Assembly (NCBI RefSeq): GCF_000568255.1
Contig: NZ_KK037166.1
Span: 3,043,243-3,107,242 of the forward strand
DNA from: Kutzneria sp. 744
Lineage (GTDB): Bacteria > Actinomycetota > Actinomycetes > Mycobacteriales > Pseudonocardiaceae
DNA: 64,000 nucleotides
Reading direction: 5' to 3'
Both the position numbers and the translations under genes were made by a program. Positions within the stretch are counted from its first letter, which is position 1. Every line of letters starts with the position of its first letter. Below, one piece after another: positions 1 through 8,440 of the stretch. A model generated the notes under the pieces. The model had not been told where the DNA came from and made no database searches. It worked only from the letters and a program-made list of their open reading frames with translations.

Positions 1-1413
1 GCAAAAGTTCTCCGTCACGGTCTGGCCGTCGCCGACCGCGACCCCGTCGACAGAGGCGGCCTGGTAGCCGAACTTGCTGGCCGTGGCGCTGTAGACGCCG
101 GCCGGCACGTCCAACGTGAAGTGCCCGGCGGAGTCGCTGTTGGCCGACAGGTCACCGACCTTGACCTGCGCCCCGGGTAGGGCCTTGCCGGTGCTGTCGG
201 TGACCGTTCCCGTGACGGAACCTGTTGCGCCGGCAGTGAAGGCGGCGATGCCGTTGGGTGAGCCGAGGCCGGTCGGGCCGTCGTAGCCGGCGCCGCCCTG
301 GCACAGGTAGGCCGGCGTGCACTGGCCGTTGGCACCGCCCGAGACGTCGTTCAACGCCCGGGAATCCTTGTACGGGAAGGTGTTCGGGTACGAGCCTTCA
401 CGTGGCGCGCCGGCGAGGGCGTACACGCCGGCGATGATCGGAGAGGACACGCTGGTGCCGCCCATGACCACCCAGCCGCCCTGCACGTACACCGCGACCG
501 GCGTGTTCAGGTCGGCCACCGCGGAGACGTCGGCGACGGTTCGGTTGGCACAGCCGGAATCCTGTTGGAAGGCCGGCTTCGCCTCGTACGCCGAGCAGCC
601 GCTGCCGGCGCGGTTCCACGCCGACTCGGTCCAGCCGCGGGTGCTGCCGTCACGCTGCAACGAGGTGCCGCCGACCGCCGTGACATGCGGCGATGAGGCC
701 GGGAACTCCACGCCGTAGCCGTAGTCGCCGGAGCTGACCGTCATCACGACGCCCGGGTGGTCGTAGTAGGCGCTGTCGATCTCCAGCTCCGACGGGTCCT
801 CGTCGGCGCCGTAGCTGTTGGAGACGAACTTCGCGCCCAGGGCCACGGCCTGGTTGACCGCCGCGCCCATGTTCGGCACCTGCGGGTCGTCGGCCTCGAT
901 CAGGATGATGTGGCACTTGGGGCAGACCGCGGACACCATGTCCAGGTCCAGGGCTTCCTCGTGCTGCCAGGACGAGTTCGGGGCCGGGTAGTCCGTGCCG
1001 CCGCGCTGGTCGACGCGCCGGAAGCAGCCGTTGGCCGTGGTGCAGGCCGGCAGTCCGTACTGCTGGCGGTAGATCGCCAGCTCCTCTTCGGCGTTCGGGT
1101 AGTCGTAGGCGTCGACGATGGCCACGGTCTGGCCGTCGCCGGCCGTCCCCGATGGCAGGTTGTAAGCGCTTCCCAGGTCGCTCGGGCCGTAGCCGGCCGG
1201 GGCCGCGTTCGCGTGCACTCCCGCCGCGCCCTTGACATCGGTGCGCTGGAGGGCGAAGCAGGTGACCTCACCCGGTCTCGGCTTCTGCGGACAGACGTGC
1301 TCGGCGGCGTGCGGCGACGGCGGGGCCGGCGCCGCGGCCGCCGCGGCGACCGGCGTCAACGCGGCCGCAACGGCTGTCGCCACCACCGCGAGCAGCGTTC
1401 GTAGTGCGGGCAA
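1..1413 (-). CDS. Secreted S53 (sedolisin) serine-carboxyl peptidase, C-terminus cut by window edge
   Basis: Read from a TTG start (1411-1413) preceded by an AAAGGA ribosome site; the frame stays open for 471 codons and runs off the window. Residues 1-30 form an Ala-rich signal peptide. The enzyme domain shows the sedolisin layout: an HEEALDLD segment near residues 151-158, giving the Glu/Asp pair (about E152 and D156), and a GGTSVSSP segment with the nucleophile Ser at about 321. A carboxypeptidase-regulatory-like beta domain (GSVTGTVTDSTGKALPG) begins near residue 390 and continues out of the window. S53 enzymes are acid-active extracellular endopeptidases. No ORF with an ATG start covers this frame, so automatic callers could miss the true start. 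Family call is confident; the substrate is unknown. Confidence 0.85.
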   Translation of the reverse strand, partial: MPALRTLLAVVATAVAAALTPVAAAAAAPAPPSPHAAEHVCPQKPRPGEVTCFALQRTDVKGAAGVHANAAPAGYGPSDLGSAYNLPSGTAGDGQTVAIVDAYDYPNAEEELAIYRQQYGLPACTTANGCFRRVDQRGGTDYPAPNSSWQHEEALDLDMVSAVCPKCHIILIEADDPQVPNMGAAVNQAVALGAKFVSNSYGADEDPSELEIDSAYYDHPGVVMTVSSGDYGYGVEFPASSPHVTAVGGTSLQRDGSTRGWTESAWNRAGSGCSAYEAKPAFQQDSGCANRTVADVSAVADLNTPVAVYVQGGWVVMGGTSVSSPIIAGVYALAGAPREGSYPNTFPYKDSRALNDVSGGANGQCTPAYLCQGGAGYDGPTGLGSPNGIAAFTAGATGSVTGTVTDSTGKALPGAQVKVGDLSANSDSAGHFTLDVPAGVYSATASKFGYQAASVDGVAVGDGQTVTENFC

Positions 1414-1554
1414 CTGTGTGTCCTTTCGCTGGCGTGGCGGCCAACGATCGGATCTTCGCACTCTGCCCTTGCGGAAAACCGGACAGGATGCGGACGGCTT
1501 CTCGCAATTTTTTGATACTTGACAGAAAAAGCCGCCGAACGGGCTAGGCCCGAT

Positions 1555-1607
1555 GCGGGGAAGGACGCCTTACCCGCGGTCAACGAGGGTAAGGCGTCCT
1601 TCCCTGC
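1555..1607. repeat. Palindromic repeat P1, copy 1 (probable terminator)
   Basis: Inverted repeat with 21-nt arms (1555-1575 and 1587-1607, one mismatch) around AAGGACGCCTTACCC, with an 11-nt loop. It lies 12 nt past the stop of the minus-strand lyase gene. The same sequence recurs as a perfect palindrome at 26400-26456, also just after a gene, so a transcription-terminating role is plausible. Confidence 0.75.
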
Positions 1608-1618
1608 ATGAAGGCGGC

Positions 1619-2959
1619 TCAGGCGCGGTGGTGCCGGAGCACACGGTCGACCAGCGCCGGGGCGTCGCCGATGTAGTGGGCCGGGTCCAACAGGTCGTCC
1701 AGCGGCAGCTCGATCTCGATGCGACCGGCCAGGGCTTCCCGCAGGGACTTGCCGGTGGCGGCGGCCTCGCGGGCGGCCTCGGCCAGCACCTTCTTCGCGG
1801 CGGCCTTGCCCAACACCGGCGCGAGAGCCACGTTGAGCCGCTCGCTGACGATGGCGCCGTTGGAAAGGGCCAGGTTGGCGGCCATCCGCGACGGAAAGAC
1901 CTCCAGCCCCTCCACCAACTCGGCGGCGGTGCAGGCCGCGCCGCCCACCAGCCGCAAGGCCTCGCGAAGGGTCTGCCACTCGGCATGCCACGCCCCGCCG
2001 GGCCGCTCGTCCTCGGCGACCATGCTGGCCGCCAGCACGGAGACGTAAGCGGGAACCTGACGGGCGGCGGTGACGATCAGCGTGGCCAACACGGGATTGC
2101 GCTTCTGGGGCATGGCGGACGAACCGCCACGGCCGTCGGCGGCGGGCTCGGCCACCTCGCCGATCTCGGTGCGGGACAGGACCTGCACGTCGATGCCGAT
2201 CTTTCCCAGGGCCCCGGCGGCGAACTGCAGGGCGTTGCCCACATCGAGAACAGGAGTGCGCACGGTGTGCCAGGGAGCGACCGGCTCGGCGAGACCGAGC
2301 TCCTCGGCGAAGGGGGCGATCAGCGCGACACCACCCGAAACACCGGCCAGCCGGCCGTACTCCACATATGCGGCAAGGGTTCCGGCGGCGCCGGCGAGCT
2401 CGGCCGGCAGCACCAGGGCTTCGAGGCGTTCGATGGCGTCCAGCACGAGCGAGAGCCAGCCGGCGGCCTTGAGCCCGAACGTGGTGGGCACGGCGTGCTG
2501 GGTGAGGGTCCGGCCGGCCATCAAGGTCTCGCGGTGCTGCGAGGCGAGCCGGGCCAGGGCCTCGGCGCAGCGGCGGAGGTCGGCCAGAACCAGGGACCGA
2601 ACCCGCTGCACGACAAGCATCGTGGCACTGTCGAGGATGTCCTGGCTGGTGGAGCCCCGATGCACGTACTCGGCCACGTCGGCGGGCACGAGCTTCATCA
2701 ACGCCGGCACGAAGGCGACAACGGGGTTGGCCGCGCCGCGAGAGGCGACCGCCAACGCGACGACGTCGAGCTGATCAGCGGAGACGGCGGAGATGGCCTT
2801 GGCGGCGCTGTCGGGCACGATCCCGAGCCGGGCCTGGGCCCGGGCCAGGGCGGCCTCGACGTCGACCATGGCCCGCAGCCACGCCTCGTCGTCGGTCTCC
2901 CCGGCCACGGGCGTGCCGGCCCAGGTCGGGGCCAGCAAACCGGAGTCGGTACCGGTCAC
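1619..2959 (-). CDS. creD-like: Nitrosuccinate lyase, CreD-like (aspartase/fumarase superfamily)
   Basis: A 446-aa member of the fumarase/adenylosuccinate lyase/3-carboxymuconate cycloisomerase superfamily. It shows the RGSTSQDILDSA segment and the family signature GSSAMPQKRNP. The GTG start (2957-2959) overlaps the stop of the CreE-like monooxygenase as GTGA, so the two are translationally coupled. In the cremeomycin pathway this pair makes nitrous acid: the monooxygenase oxidises aspartate to nitrosuccinate, and the lyase splits it to fumarate and nitrite. By sequence alone the protein could equally be called PcaB (3-carboxy-cis,cis-muconate cycloisomerase); coupling to the CreE-like gene and the griH/griI neighbours favour CreD. 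The P1 palindrome follows the stop. Confidence 0.8.
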   Translation of the reverse strand: MTGTDSGLLAPTWAGTPVAGETDDEAWLRAMVDVEAALARAQARLGIVPDSAAKAISAVSADQLDVVALAVASRGAANPVVAFVPALMKLVPADVAEYVHRGSTSQDILDSATMLVVQRVRSLVLADLRRCAEALARLASQHRETLMAGRTLTQHAVPTTFGLKAAGWLSLVLDAIERLEALVLPAELAGAAGTLAAYVEYGRLAGVSGGVALIAPFAEELGLAEPVAPWHTVRTPVLDVGNALQFAAGALGKIGIDVQVLSRTEIGEVAEPAADGRGGSSAMPQKRNPVLATLIVTAARQVPAYVSVLAASMVAEDERPGGAWHAEWQTLREALRLVGGAACTAAELVEGLEVFPSRMAANLALSNGAIVSERLNVALAPVLGKAAAKKVLAEAAREAAATGKSLREALAGRIEIELPLDDLLDPAHYIGDAPALVDRVLRHHRA

Positions 2960-4848
2960 GCCAGCCTCCCCACGTCCGCCGCCGACAGGCTGCCTACTGA
3001 CAGCCTGGTTCGCACGGACAGCGCGGCCCGCGCGATGGCGTCGGAGTCCTCCAGCGTCACCGAGCCGACGCCGGGGCGGATACCGGCGGCAGTCACCCAG
3101 TGAACGTACTCGGTGGGCACGCCGTAGGCGAACCGAGCGGGATGCGGCCGGTCGGTGGCGTCGATCACGTGGTACGGCCGGGCGGTGACGGCGACACCGC
3201 CGCTCTCGAACGACTCGGAACCCTCGTCGGGGATGTGGAACGGCCGGCACTGGCCGGTGGCCTTCAGGTAGCGCAGCAGTGGATTGGCGCTGCGGTTGAG
3301 GTCCACGTCGGGAATGCGGGCCTCGATCAGAGTCGTGACGGCGATCGGCGGCGCGGGCACGGAAGTGGCGTCCACCATGAACATCTCGTCGAGGGAGACC
3401 CGAACGCCGGGCCCGAGCACGCGCAGCACGCCGGCCTCCAGCAGCGCGGTCATCTCCTCGATCCGGCGCAGTGGCGGCCCGATGGACAGGAAGGCGTTGA
3501 ACGGCGTGTACCAGCGGGCCAGCTCGTCACGATAGGAGCCGCCGGTGATGCCGCCGTGGTCCACGACCATGCGGATCTCGTTGCGCAGGTCCCGAAGCGT
3601 GTCCAGTGCGGCCTTCAGCGGGCTGGACACGTTGCCGCGCATGGCTTCCCGCGCGTCGGAGCGCAGATAGCCGAGCAGCCACCGCTGGTAGTCGGCCTGG
3701 TCGCCGAACGCCTTCTCCCCGTAGGGCTTGGCGATCCGCTCCCAGTTCCACCGTTCCCCTTCGGCCACGCCGAATCGGGCCAGCAACGCGGAGTCGTCCC
3801 CGTCGGCGGCGAGAAGTTCACTGTAGAGCCGGGAGAACTCGGCGACCCGGTCTGCGTGCAGGCGGTCGGCCAGCAGCGTCGCGTAGTAGACGGCGCGGGC
3901 CTCCTTGTCGATCAGCGGCCACACGTCGCGCATGAAGCGGACCCGACCCGACCGACGTAACCGCTCGATCACCGGCGGGGTGAGGAAAACCGGCGTGTGC
4001 CGGCCGACCGGGCCCTTCTGGTTCTCGCCACGGGCGTGGTGCGGCACGCCACGACGCGAGCCGGCGTACATCGCCGGCTCCAGGCCGGACGGGTGGTAGA
4101 CCAGCCCGTCGGAGGTGCGCTCGTAGCGGCCGCCCCGACCGCTGGTGAACAGCGCCAGGTAGTCGAAGAAGTTCAGGCCCAGGCCGCGCAGCGCGACCTT
4201 CTCCCCCGGCTCGATCCGGGACAGGTCGAGGTCGGCGGGATTGCTGGGCGGAATGTAGGTGAGCCCCCGCTCGGCGGCGAAGTCCCGCAGCCGGGTCTCC
4301 TCGGCCGTGAGCACGACGGGGCCGTGCCCCAGTGCGAGCACGACGGCATCGGCGTCCACAGTGGACCCGTTCTTGAGCCGCACGGTCTGCCGGCCGTCGG
4401 GCTGGTCGTCGACGGCGACAGCGGTGCCGCGATGCACGGTCACGGCCACGTCGCCGGCCCGCGCGAGCAGCCGCGTGAACACCCATTCCAGGTAGTAGCC
4501 GTACAAAGCGCGGCTCGGGTACGTGTCCGGCCCCAGCCTCGCGGCCTCCTCCCGCACCGGCGCGGGATAGTCCGCGTCGGCGACGGACCGGGCCCACTCG
4601 TACAGGCTCGGCCCCGGCACGACCGGGCCATCCAGTTCCACACTCTCGTCCGTGTACAGGCTGACCTGGGACGCGACGGTGTTCATCAGCAACGTGCCGG
4701 ACTGGCTGATCCGCCACACACTGCCCGCCCCGGGCGGGAACGGGTCGATCAGGTGCACCTCGACGGGCATTCCCGGCGCGCGGTTGGCGATGATCCGCTC
4801 CAGCACGGACGTGCCGCGCGGACCGGCGCCGATGACGCAGATCCTCAC
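2956..4848 (-). CDS. creE-like: CreE-like FAD-dependent aspartate N-monooxygenase
   Basis: A 630-aa flavoprotein starting at GTG 4848, overlapping the upstream epimerase stop (GTGA). An N-terminal FAD-binding dinucleotide motif GAGPRGTSVLE is at about residues 7-17, and a second Rossmann segment includes ALGHGPV near residue 175. This architecture matches the 'FAD/NAD(P)-binding protein' family that includes CreE, which oxidises the amino group of L-aspartate three times to give nitrosuccinate. The CreD-like lyase lies directly downstream, the classical pairing of the aspartate-nitrosuccinate (ANS) route to nitrous acid. Substrate is inferred from context. A paralogue lies at 24549-26376. Confidence 0.8.
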   Translation of the reverse strand: MRICVIGAGPRGTSVLERIIANRAPGMPVEVHLIDPFPPGAGSVWRISQSGTLLMNTVASQVSLYTDESVELDGPVVPGPSLYEWARSVADADYPAPVREEAARLGPDTYPSRALYGYYLEWVFTRLLARAGDVAVTVHRGTAVAVDDQPDGRQTVRLKNGSTVDADAVVLALGHGPVVLTAEETRLRDFAAERGLTYIPPSNPADLDLSRIEPGEKVALRGLGLNFFDYLALFTSGRGGRYERTSDGLVYHPSGLEPAMYAGSRRGVPHHARGENQKGPVGRHTPVFLTPPVIERLRRSGRVRFMRDVWPLIDKEARAVYYATLLADRLHADRVAEFSRLYSELLAADGDDSALLARFGVAEGERWNWERIAKPYGEKAFGDQADYQRWLLGYLRSDAREAMRGNVSSPLKAALDTLRDLRNEIRMVVDHGGITGGSYRDELARWYTPFNAFLSIGPPLRRIEEMTALLEAGVLRVLGPGVRVSLDEMFMVDATSVPAPPIAVTTLIEARIPDVDLNRSANPLLRYLKATGQCRPFHIPDEGSESFESGGVAVTARPYHVIDATDRPHPARFAYGVPTEYVHWVTAAGIRPGVGSVTLEDSDAIARAALSVRTRLSVGSLSAADVGRLA

Positions 4849-5783
4849 CGCGCGACCTCCGACAGGACCTGGCAGATGCCGTCTTCCCAGGTCGGCACGG
4901 TCGGACGCCAGCCGAGCTCGCGACGGGCCTTGGCGTTGGAGGCGCCGCGCTGGCGGGTCTGCTGGTAGGCCCCGTACCAGCCGAGCAGCCGCTCCCCCAG
5001 GTCCACGGGGATGCGCTTGGGTTCCGGCGCGCCGAGCAGGTCGGCGTAGCCGGGCAGCCAGGAGCGGGCCGGGGCGGGGGCGTCGTCGACGATGTTGAAC
5101 ACGCCGGTGGCGGGGTGCCCGACCGCCAGCACGGTGGCCAGGGCGGCGTCCCGGACGGTGACGAACGAGGTCAGCCCGGCACCGTCGCCGACCAGCGGCA
5201 ACCGGCCCAGGTGCACGGCCTGGCCGATGGCCCCGGACGCGTCGTAGAGGGTGTACTGGCCGTACAAACTGCCGTACCGCAACACGATCGGCGCGAGGTC
5301 CGCGGCGTCGAGCACGGTTCGTTCCAACGCCGCCACGGCCTGCACGGTCAACGCCCAGGTGGCGTCCGGGGCCTCGACGTACAGCGGCGCGTCCTCGGCC
5401 AGCACCGGACCACCAGACGGAGCCGTGGCGAAGGCGATGCTCTGCGCCACGATCCGCCGCGCGCCGGCGGCACGGGCCGCGTCGACCAGGTTGGCCGTGC
5501 CGACGCGGCGCACGTGCGCGGTCCGTTCGAAGACCTCCCAGCGGGTGTCGCCGCTGACCGGCCGCAACGCGGTCACCTGGTGCACCACGACCTCCGGCCG
5601 CGCGGCGGCGACGGCCGCCACCAGCCCGGGCCCGTCCAACAGGTCGCCGGTGACCACGGCGTCCGCGTCCAGGTCCTGGACGGGACCGCGCACCAGCGCG
5701 GTCACGTGGTGGCCTGCCTTCCGCAGCAACGGAAGCAGCTCCCGCCCGAGCACCCCGGTCGCACCGGCCAGCAACACCCGCAT
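4845..5783 (-). CDS. NAD(P)-dependent epimerase/dehydratase-family reductase (atypical extended SDR)
   Basis: 312 aa from ATG 5783, two bases after the upstream stop. The N-terminus has the GATGVLG nucleotide-binding motif (residues 7-13) and the protein is otherwise NmrA/epimerase-like. The usual catalytic YxxxK is not evident at the expected place, so it may be a reductase working by another mechanism. In diazotisation-dependent deamination pathways such as ava, an NAD(P)H-type enzyme replaces the diazo group by hydride, and this gene is a candidate for such a step. A sugar-modifying role is less likely because no glycosyltransferase is nearby. The function is inferred from context only. 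Confidence 0.6.
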   Translation of the reverse strand: MRVLLAGATGVLGRELLPLLRKAGHHVTALVRGPVQDLDADAVVTGDLLDGPGLVAAVAAARPEVVVHQVTALRPVSGDTRWEVFERTAHVRRVGTANLVDAARAAGARRIVAQSIAFATAPSGGPVLAEDAPLYVEAPDATWALTVQAVAALERTVLDAADLAPIVLRYGSLYGQYTLYDASGAIGQAVHLGRLPLVGDGAGLTSFVTVRDAALATVLAVGHPATGVFNIVDDAPAPARSWLPGYADLLGAPEPKRIPVDLGERLLGWYGAYQQTRQRGASNAKARRELGWRPTVPTWEDGICQVLSEVAR

Positions 5784-5785
5784 GA

Positions 5786-6274
5786 TCAGCCTCTCCCTCC
5801 GACCCGCATCAGCAGGCGGCACGCGGGATCCCCGTGCCGCAGGCAGCCGGTCGCCCTGTTCTCCGTCAGCGTCACCCCGAGCCCGTCCGACCAGCCGGCG
5901 TGGATCTCGGTGCAGGGGCACCGGTATCCGTCCAGCGAGCCGGCCATCCGGACCATGACCACGGCGAAGTTCTGCCGCATGGTCAGCTCCAGCAGCTCGT
6001 CGTCGAGCGCCGTCACGCCGCCGTCCCGCAGCTCGTTCGGGAACATGATGTCGGCGCAGCGCTCGTACAGCTTGGCCAGCGTCGCCGAGTCGGCGTCGGC
6101 CACGGGCTCACCGTGCGCCCTCGCGACCTGTTTTCCCACGCGGGTGGCCACAAAACGCATGGCCTCGGCGTTGATCTCGTTGGCGACGTCCTGGCCGAAG
6201 CGGCTGGCGACCCCCTGGTACCAGCGGGCGTCGTGCAGCCACCACAGCCGGTACACCTCCATCGGAGCCCCCAC
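5786..6274 (-). CDS. DUF6125-like small protein of unknown function
   Basis: 162 aa from GTG 6274 (an ATG four codons later is possible). It has a conserved-looking WWLHDARWYQGVA segment near the N-terminus and a Cys-rich C-terminus (CPC, GCLRHGDPAC) reminiscent of ATC-hydrolase/DUF6125 proteins that end in a GDPxC motif. The gene lies one base after the diazotase-like ligase stop, within the overlapping operon. No catalytic role can be assigned. The Cys and His residues could bind a metal or an acyl group, but that is a guess. Confidence 0.55.
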   Translation of the reverse strand: MGAPMEVYRLWWLHDARWYQGVASRFGQDVANEINAEAMRFVATRVGKQVARAHGEPVADADSATLAKLYERCADIMFPNELRDGGVTALDDELLELTMRQNFAVVMVRMAGSLDGYRCPCTEIHAGWSDGLGVTLTENRATGCLRHGDPACRLLMRVGGRG

Positions 6275-6275
6275 G

Positions 6276-7943
6276 TCACTTCCCCTCGGCGCGCGCGACC
6301 AGCTCCTTGGCCCGTTCGCGCATCACCCGCTTGAGCACCTTACCGGTCACGCCGACGGTCACATCGGTGTAGTCCATCCGCAGGGCCCGCGTGACCGGCG
6401 GAAATCCGTGCTGCGACAACACCTCGTTGACCCACACGGTCAGATCCTCGGCCGGGTCCTGCGCCCCCGCGAACTGCAACAACACGTACGCGTCGCCGAT
6501 GCCGTCGCCGTCCCAGTCGGCCTGCACGCCGTCCTCGACGATCGCGGTGACGGTGCAGTCCACCAGCTCCGGGCGGTTGGCCAGCAACAACTCCTCGGTG
6601 CGGGTGCTGAACACGATGCCGTCGCGGGTGCGGATGGCGTCGGGAACCCGGTCCAGGTGGTAGAAGTTGCCCTCCTTGTCCTGGTACGACAGGTCGCCGG
6701 TGAGCCAGTAGCCGCCCAGCCGCAGCCGGTGCCAGGTGATGGAGTCGTTCCAGTATCCGGGAGTCAGCGTCGGGGACTTCACGCCGAGCCGCCCGACCTC
6801 GCCGGCCGGCAGCGGGCGGCCGTCCTCGGACAGCACGGCGGCCTGGGCGAAGCTCATCGGCTTGCCGATGCAGCGGCCGAAGGAGGCGCTGCCGGGCTTG
6901 TGCCCGTTGTGGAAGATGGAGTATCCCGTCTCGGACGAGCCGAGGCCGTCGGTGAACACCGAGCCCGGCACCCGGTGCGGCTTGAAGTCGTCGCCGATCT
7001 CCTCGTGGCTGCCCAGGCCGACCAGCACCCGGATGTGCGCCTCGTGGGCGGCGTCGCCGGTGTTGTAGTACGCCTCGATGCTGGAGGTGTCCCATTGGGA
7101 CAGATCGGCCGTCGCCATCTGCGCGTAGGTGCCGGAGAAGCCGAACACCGTGGTGGGCTTGAACTTCTGCACGGCGTCGAGCACGTCCTCGCCGCGCTGG
7201 CTGGACAGCATCATCACCGGCGAGCCCAGCAGCAGGCCGAACATCATCACCGACATGGCGGCGTTGTGGTTGCCCGGCAGGGCCACCAGCAGCCGGCCCA
7301 TGGAGCCGCCGACCGAGAGCTTGAGCCGGTGCAGCTGGGCGTAGAGCAGGGTCTCGTGGGTGTGCGGCACGGCCTTGGGCATGCCGGTGGTGCCGGAGGA
7401 GTGCGAGATGATGATCGGGTCGGTCTTGTCGTGCCGGTACGGCCAGCCCGTCGCCGGCAGCTGGTCGCGGTGCTCCGGCCGCACGTCGGAGGCCGTGATG
7501 ACGAAGCCCAGTTCCCCGCTCTGGGCCAGGGTTTCGTACCGCTCGGCGTCGGTGACGGCCCCGGACGCGCCCTGCCGGCGGATGTACTCGCGGGCGATCT
7601 CCGGGCGCAGCTTGGCATTGGCGAAGGACGGGATCGCGCCCAGCGAGTTGATCGCCATGAAGTTGATGGCGAACTCGGTGCTGGACGCCGTCAGCACGCC
7701 GACCACGTCCCGCGGCTTGATACCGAGGCCGGCGTAGAAACCGGCGTAGGTCTCCACGGCCTCGTACAGCTGGCCGAAGGTCAGCACCTCGGGCCGGCTG
7801 CCGTCGGGGGCCAGCCAGGTGCCGTCGGTCCACAGCACCGGCTCGTCGGGCGACCGCCCGTACTCCTTGATGCGGTGCAGCACATTGCCGGCGCCGAGCT
7901 CGGTGTCCGCGTTGATCCGGGCGCGCTCTTCTTTGGAAATCAC
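6276..7943 (-). CDS. AMP-binding ligase, candidate ATP-dependent diazotase (CreM/CmaA6/AvaA6-like)
   Basis: 555-aa ANL-superfamily enzyme from GTG 7943, overlapping the preceding stop as GTGA. Core motifs are present: SHSSGTTGMPKAV (A3, near residue 185), SSETGYS (A5), a GYWLTGDLSY segment (A7) and a C-terminal TGKVLKRVMRE lysine motif. ANL proteins of this group in cremeomycin, avenalumic acid and p-coumaric acid clusters activate nitrous acid and diazotise an aromatic amine. Co-occurrence with the CreE/CreD pair and with 3,4-AHBA genes supports that role here. A simple aryl-CoA or acyl-ACP ligase remains possible; there is a second, frame-damaged ligase in the same operon that would fit substrate loading better. 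Confidence 0.7.
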   Translation of the reverse strand: MISKEERARINADTELGAGNVLHRIKEYGRSPDEPVLWTDGTWLAPDGSRPEVLTFGQLYEAVETYAGFYAGLGIKPRDVVGVLTASSTEFAINFMAINSLGAIPSFANAKLRPEIAREYIRRQGASGAVTDAERYETLAQSGELGFVITASDVRPEHRDQLPATGWPYRHDKTDPIIISHSSGTTGMPKAVPHTHETLLYAQLHRLKLSVGGSMGRLLVALPGNHNAAMSVMMFGLLLGSPVMMLSSQRGEDVLDAVQKFKPTTVFGFSGTYAQMATADLSQWDTSSIEAYYNTGDAAHEAHIRVLVGLGSHEEIGDDFKPHRVPGSVFTDGLGSSETGYSIFHNGHKPGSASFGRCIGKPMSFAQAAVLSEDGRPLPAGEVGRLGVKSPTLTPGYWNDSITWHRLRLGGYWLTGDLSYQDKEGNFYHLDRVPDAIRTRDGIVFSTRTEELLLANRPELVDCTVTAIVEDGVQADWDGDGIGDAYVLLQFAGAQDPAEDLTVWVNEVLSQHGFPPVTRALRMDYTDVTVGVTGKVLKRVMRERAKELVARAEGK

Positions 7944-8440
7944 TGCGGGTCCCTCTCCAACAGGAGCGCTGTCGCGCCGTCGGTGGTCGGTGGGGTGCGC
8001 CCGAGCAGCCGGTACGCGGCGGCGGTGCGCTCGTCGGCGGCCAGCTCCACGGTGAGCAGCAGCACGGCGTCCAGCTCGGGGTCGGCCAGCAGCAGCTCGG
8101 CGGTGTCCCGCGGATCATCGTCCACTGTGGACATGCTGAGCAGTGGCCCGGTGAGGTCGAACTCGCGGCTGAGGTAGCCCAGCACGGCGTTGGCGGTGGC
8201 CTGCATGAACAGGATGGCGTTGTGCACCTGCCCGTCGACCAGCAGCCGGCTGGCCAGGCCGGTGGTGGTGGCGTCGCCGATCAGGCTGCACACCACCACG
8301 GCCAACCGGGAGCCGTCGAACTCCCGGCCGGTCAGCACTTCCACCGCCGCGCGGTACACGAGCGGGTTGAAGTTGGACTCGATGAAACCGGGCACCGGCT
8401 CCAGCGCCCCGGTCAGCTCCGCGCCGGCTACGGTGATCAC
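7940..8440 (-). CDS. Half-length ketosynthase-like protein (chain-length-factor-like partner)
   Basis: 166 aa from GTG 8440, overlapping the ketosynthase stop by GTGA. The fold looks like the N-terminal half of a thiolase-superfamily ketosynthase (NFNPLVYRAAVEVLTG, a region with QATANAVLGYLSR, and LDAVLLLTVELAADERTAAAY). It has no active-site Cys, no HGTGT and no C-terminal half. Similar short proteins sit beside ketosynthases in highly reducing type II PKS sets, where they may act as a non-catalytic partner or chain-length factor. The fold assignment is by eye and tentative. Confidence 0.5.
   Translation of the reverse strand: MITVAGAELTGALEPVPGFIESNFNPLVYRAAVEVLTGREFDGSRLAVVVCSLIGDATTTGLASRLLVDGQVHNAILFMQATANAVLGYLSREFDLTGPLLSMSTVDDDPRDTAELLLADPELDAVLLLTVELAADERTAAAYRLLGRTPPTTDGATALLLERDPQ

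Noticed and set aside
1619-2959. Purine-pathway adenylosuccinate lyase (PurB)
   Set aside because: Closer in pattern to PcaB/CreD and coupled to a CreE-like gene; no purine gene nearby.
1553-3103. Long plus-strand frame of 516 codons opposite the lyase gene, and many similar antisense frames throughout
   Set aside because: Amino-acid composition (Gly/Arg/His-rich) is that of an antisense shadow in high-GC DNA; the opposite strand carries recognised families.
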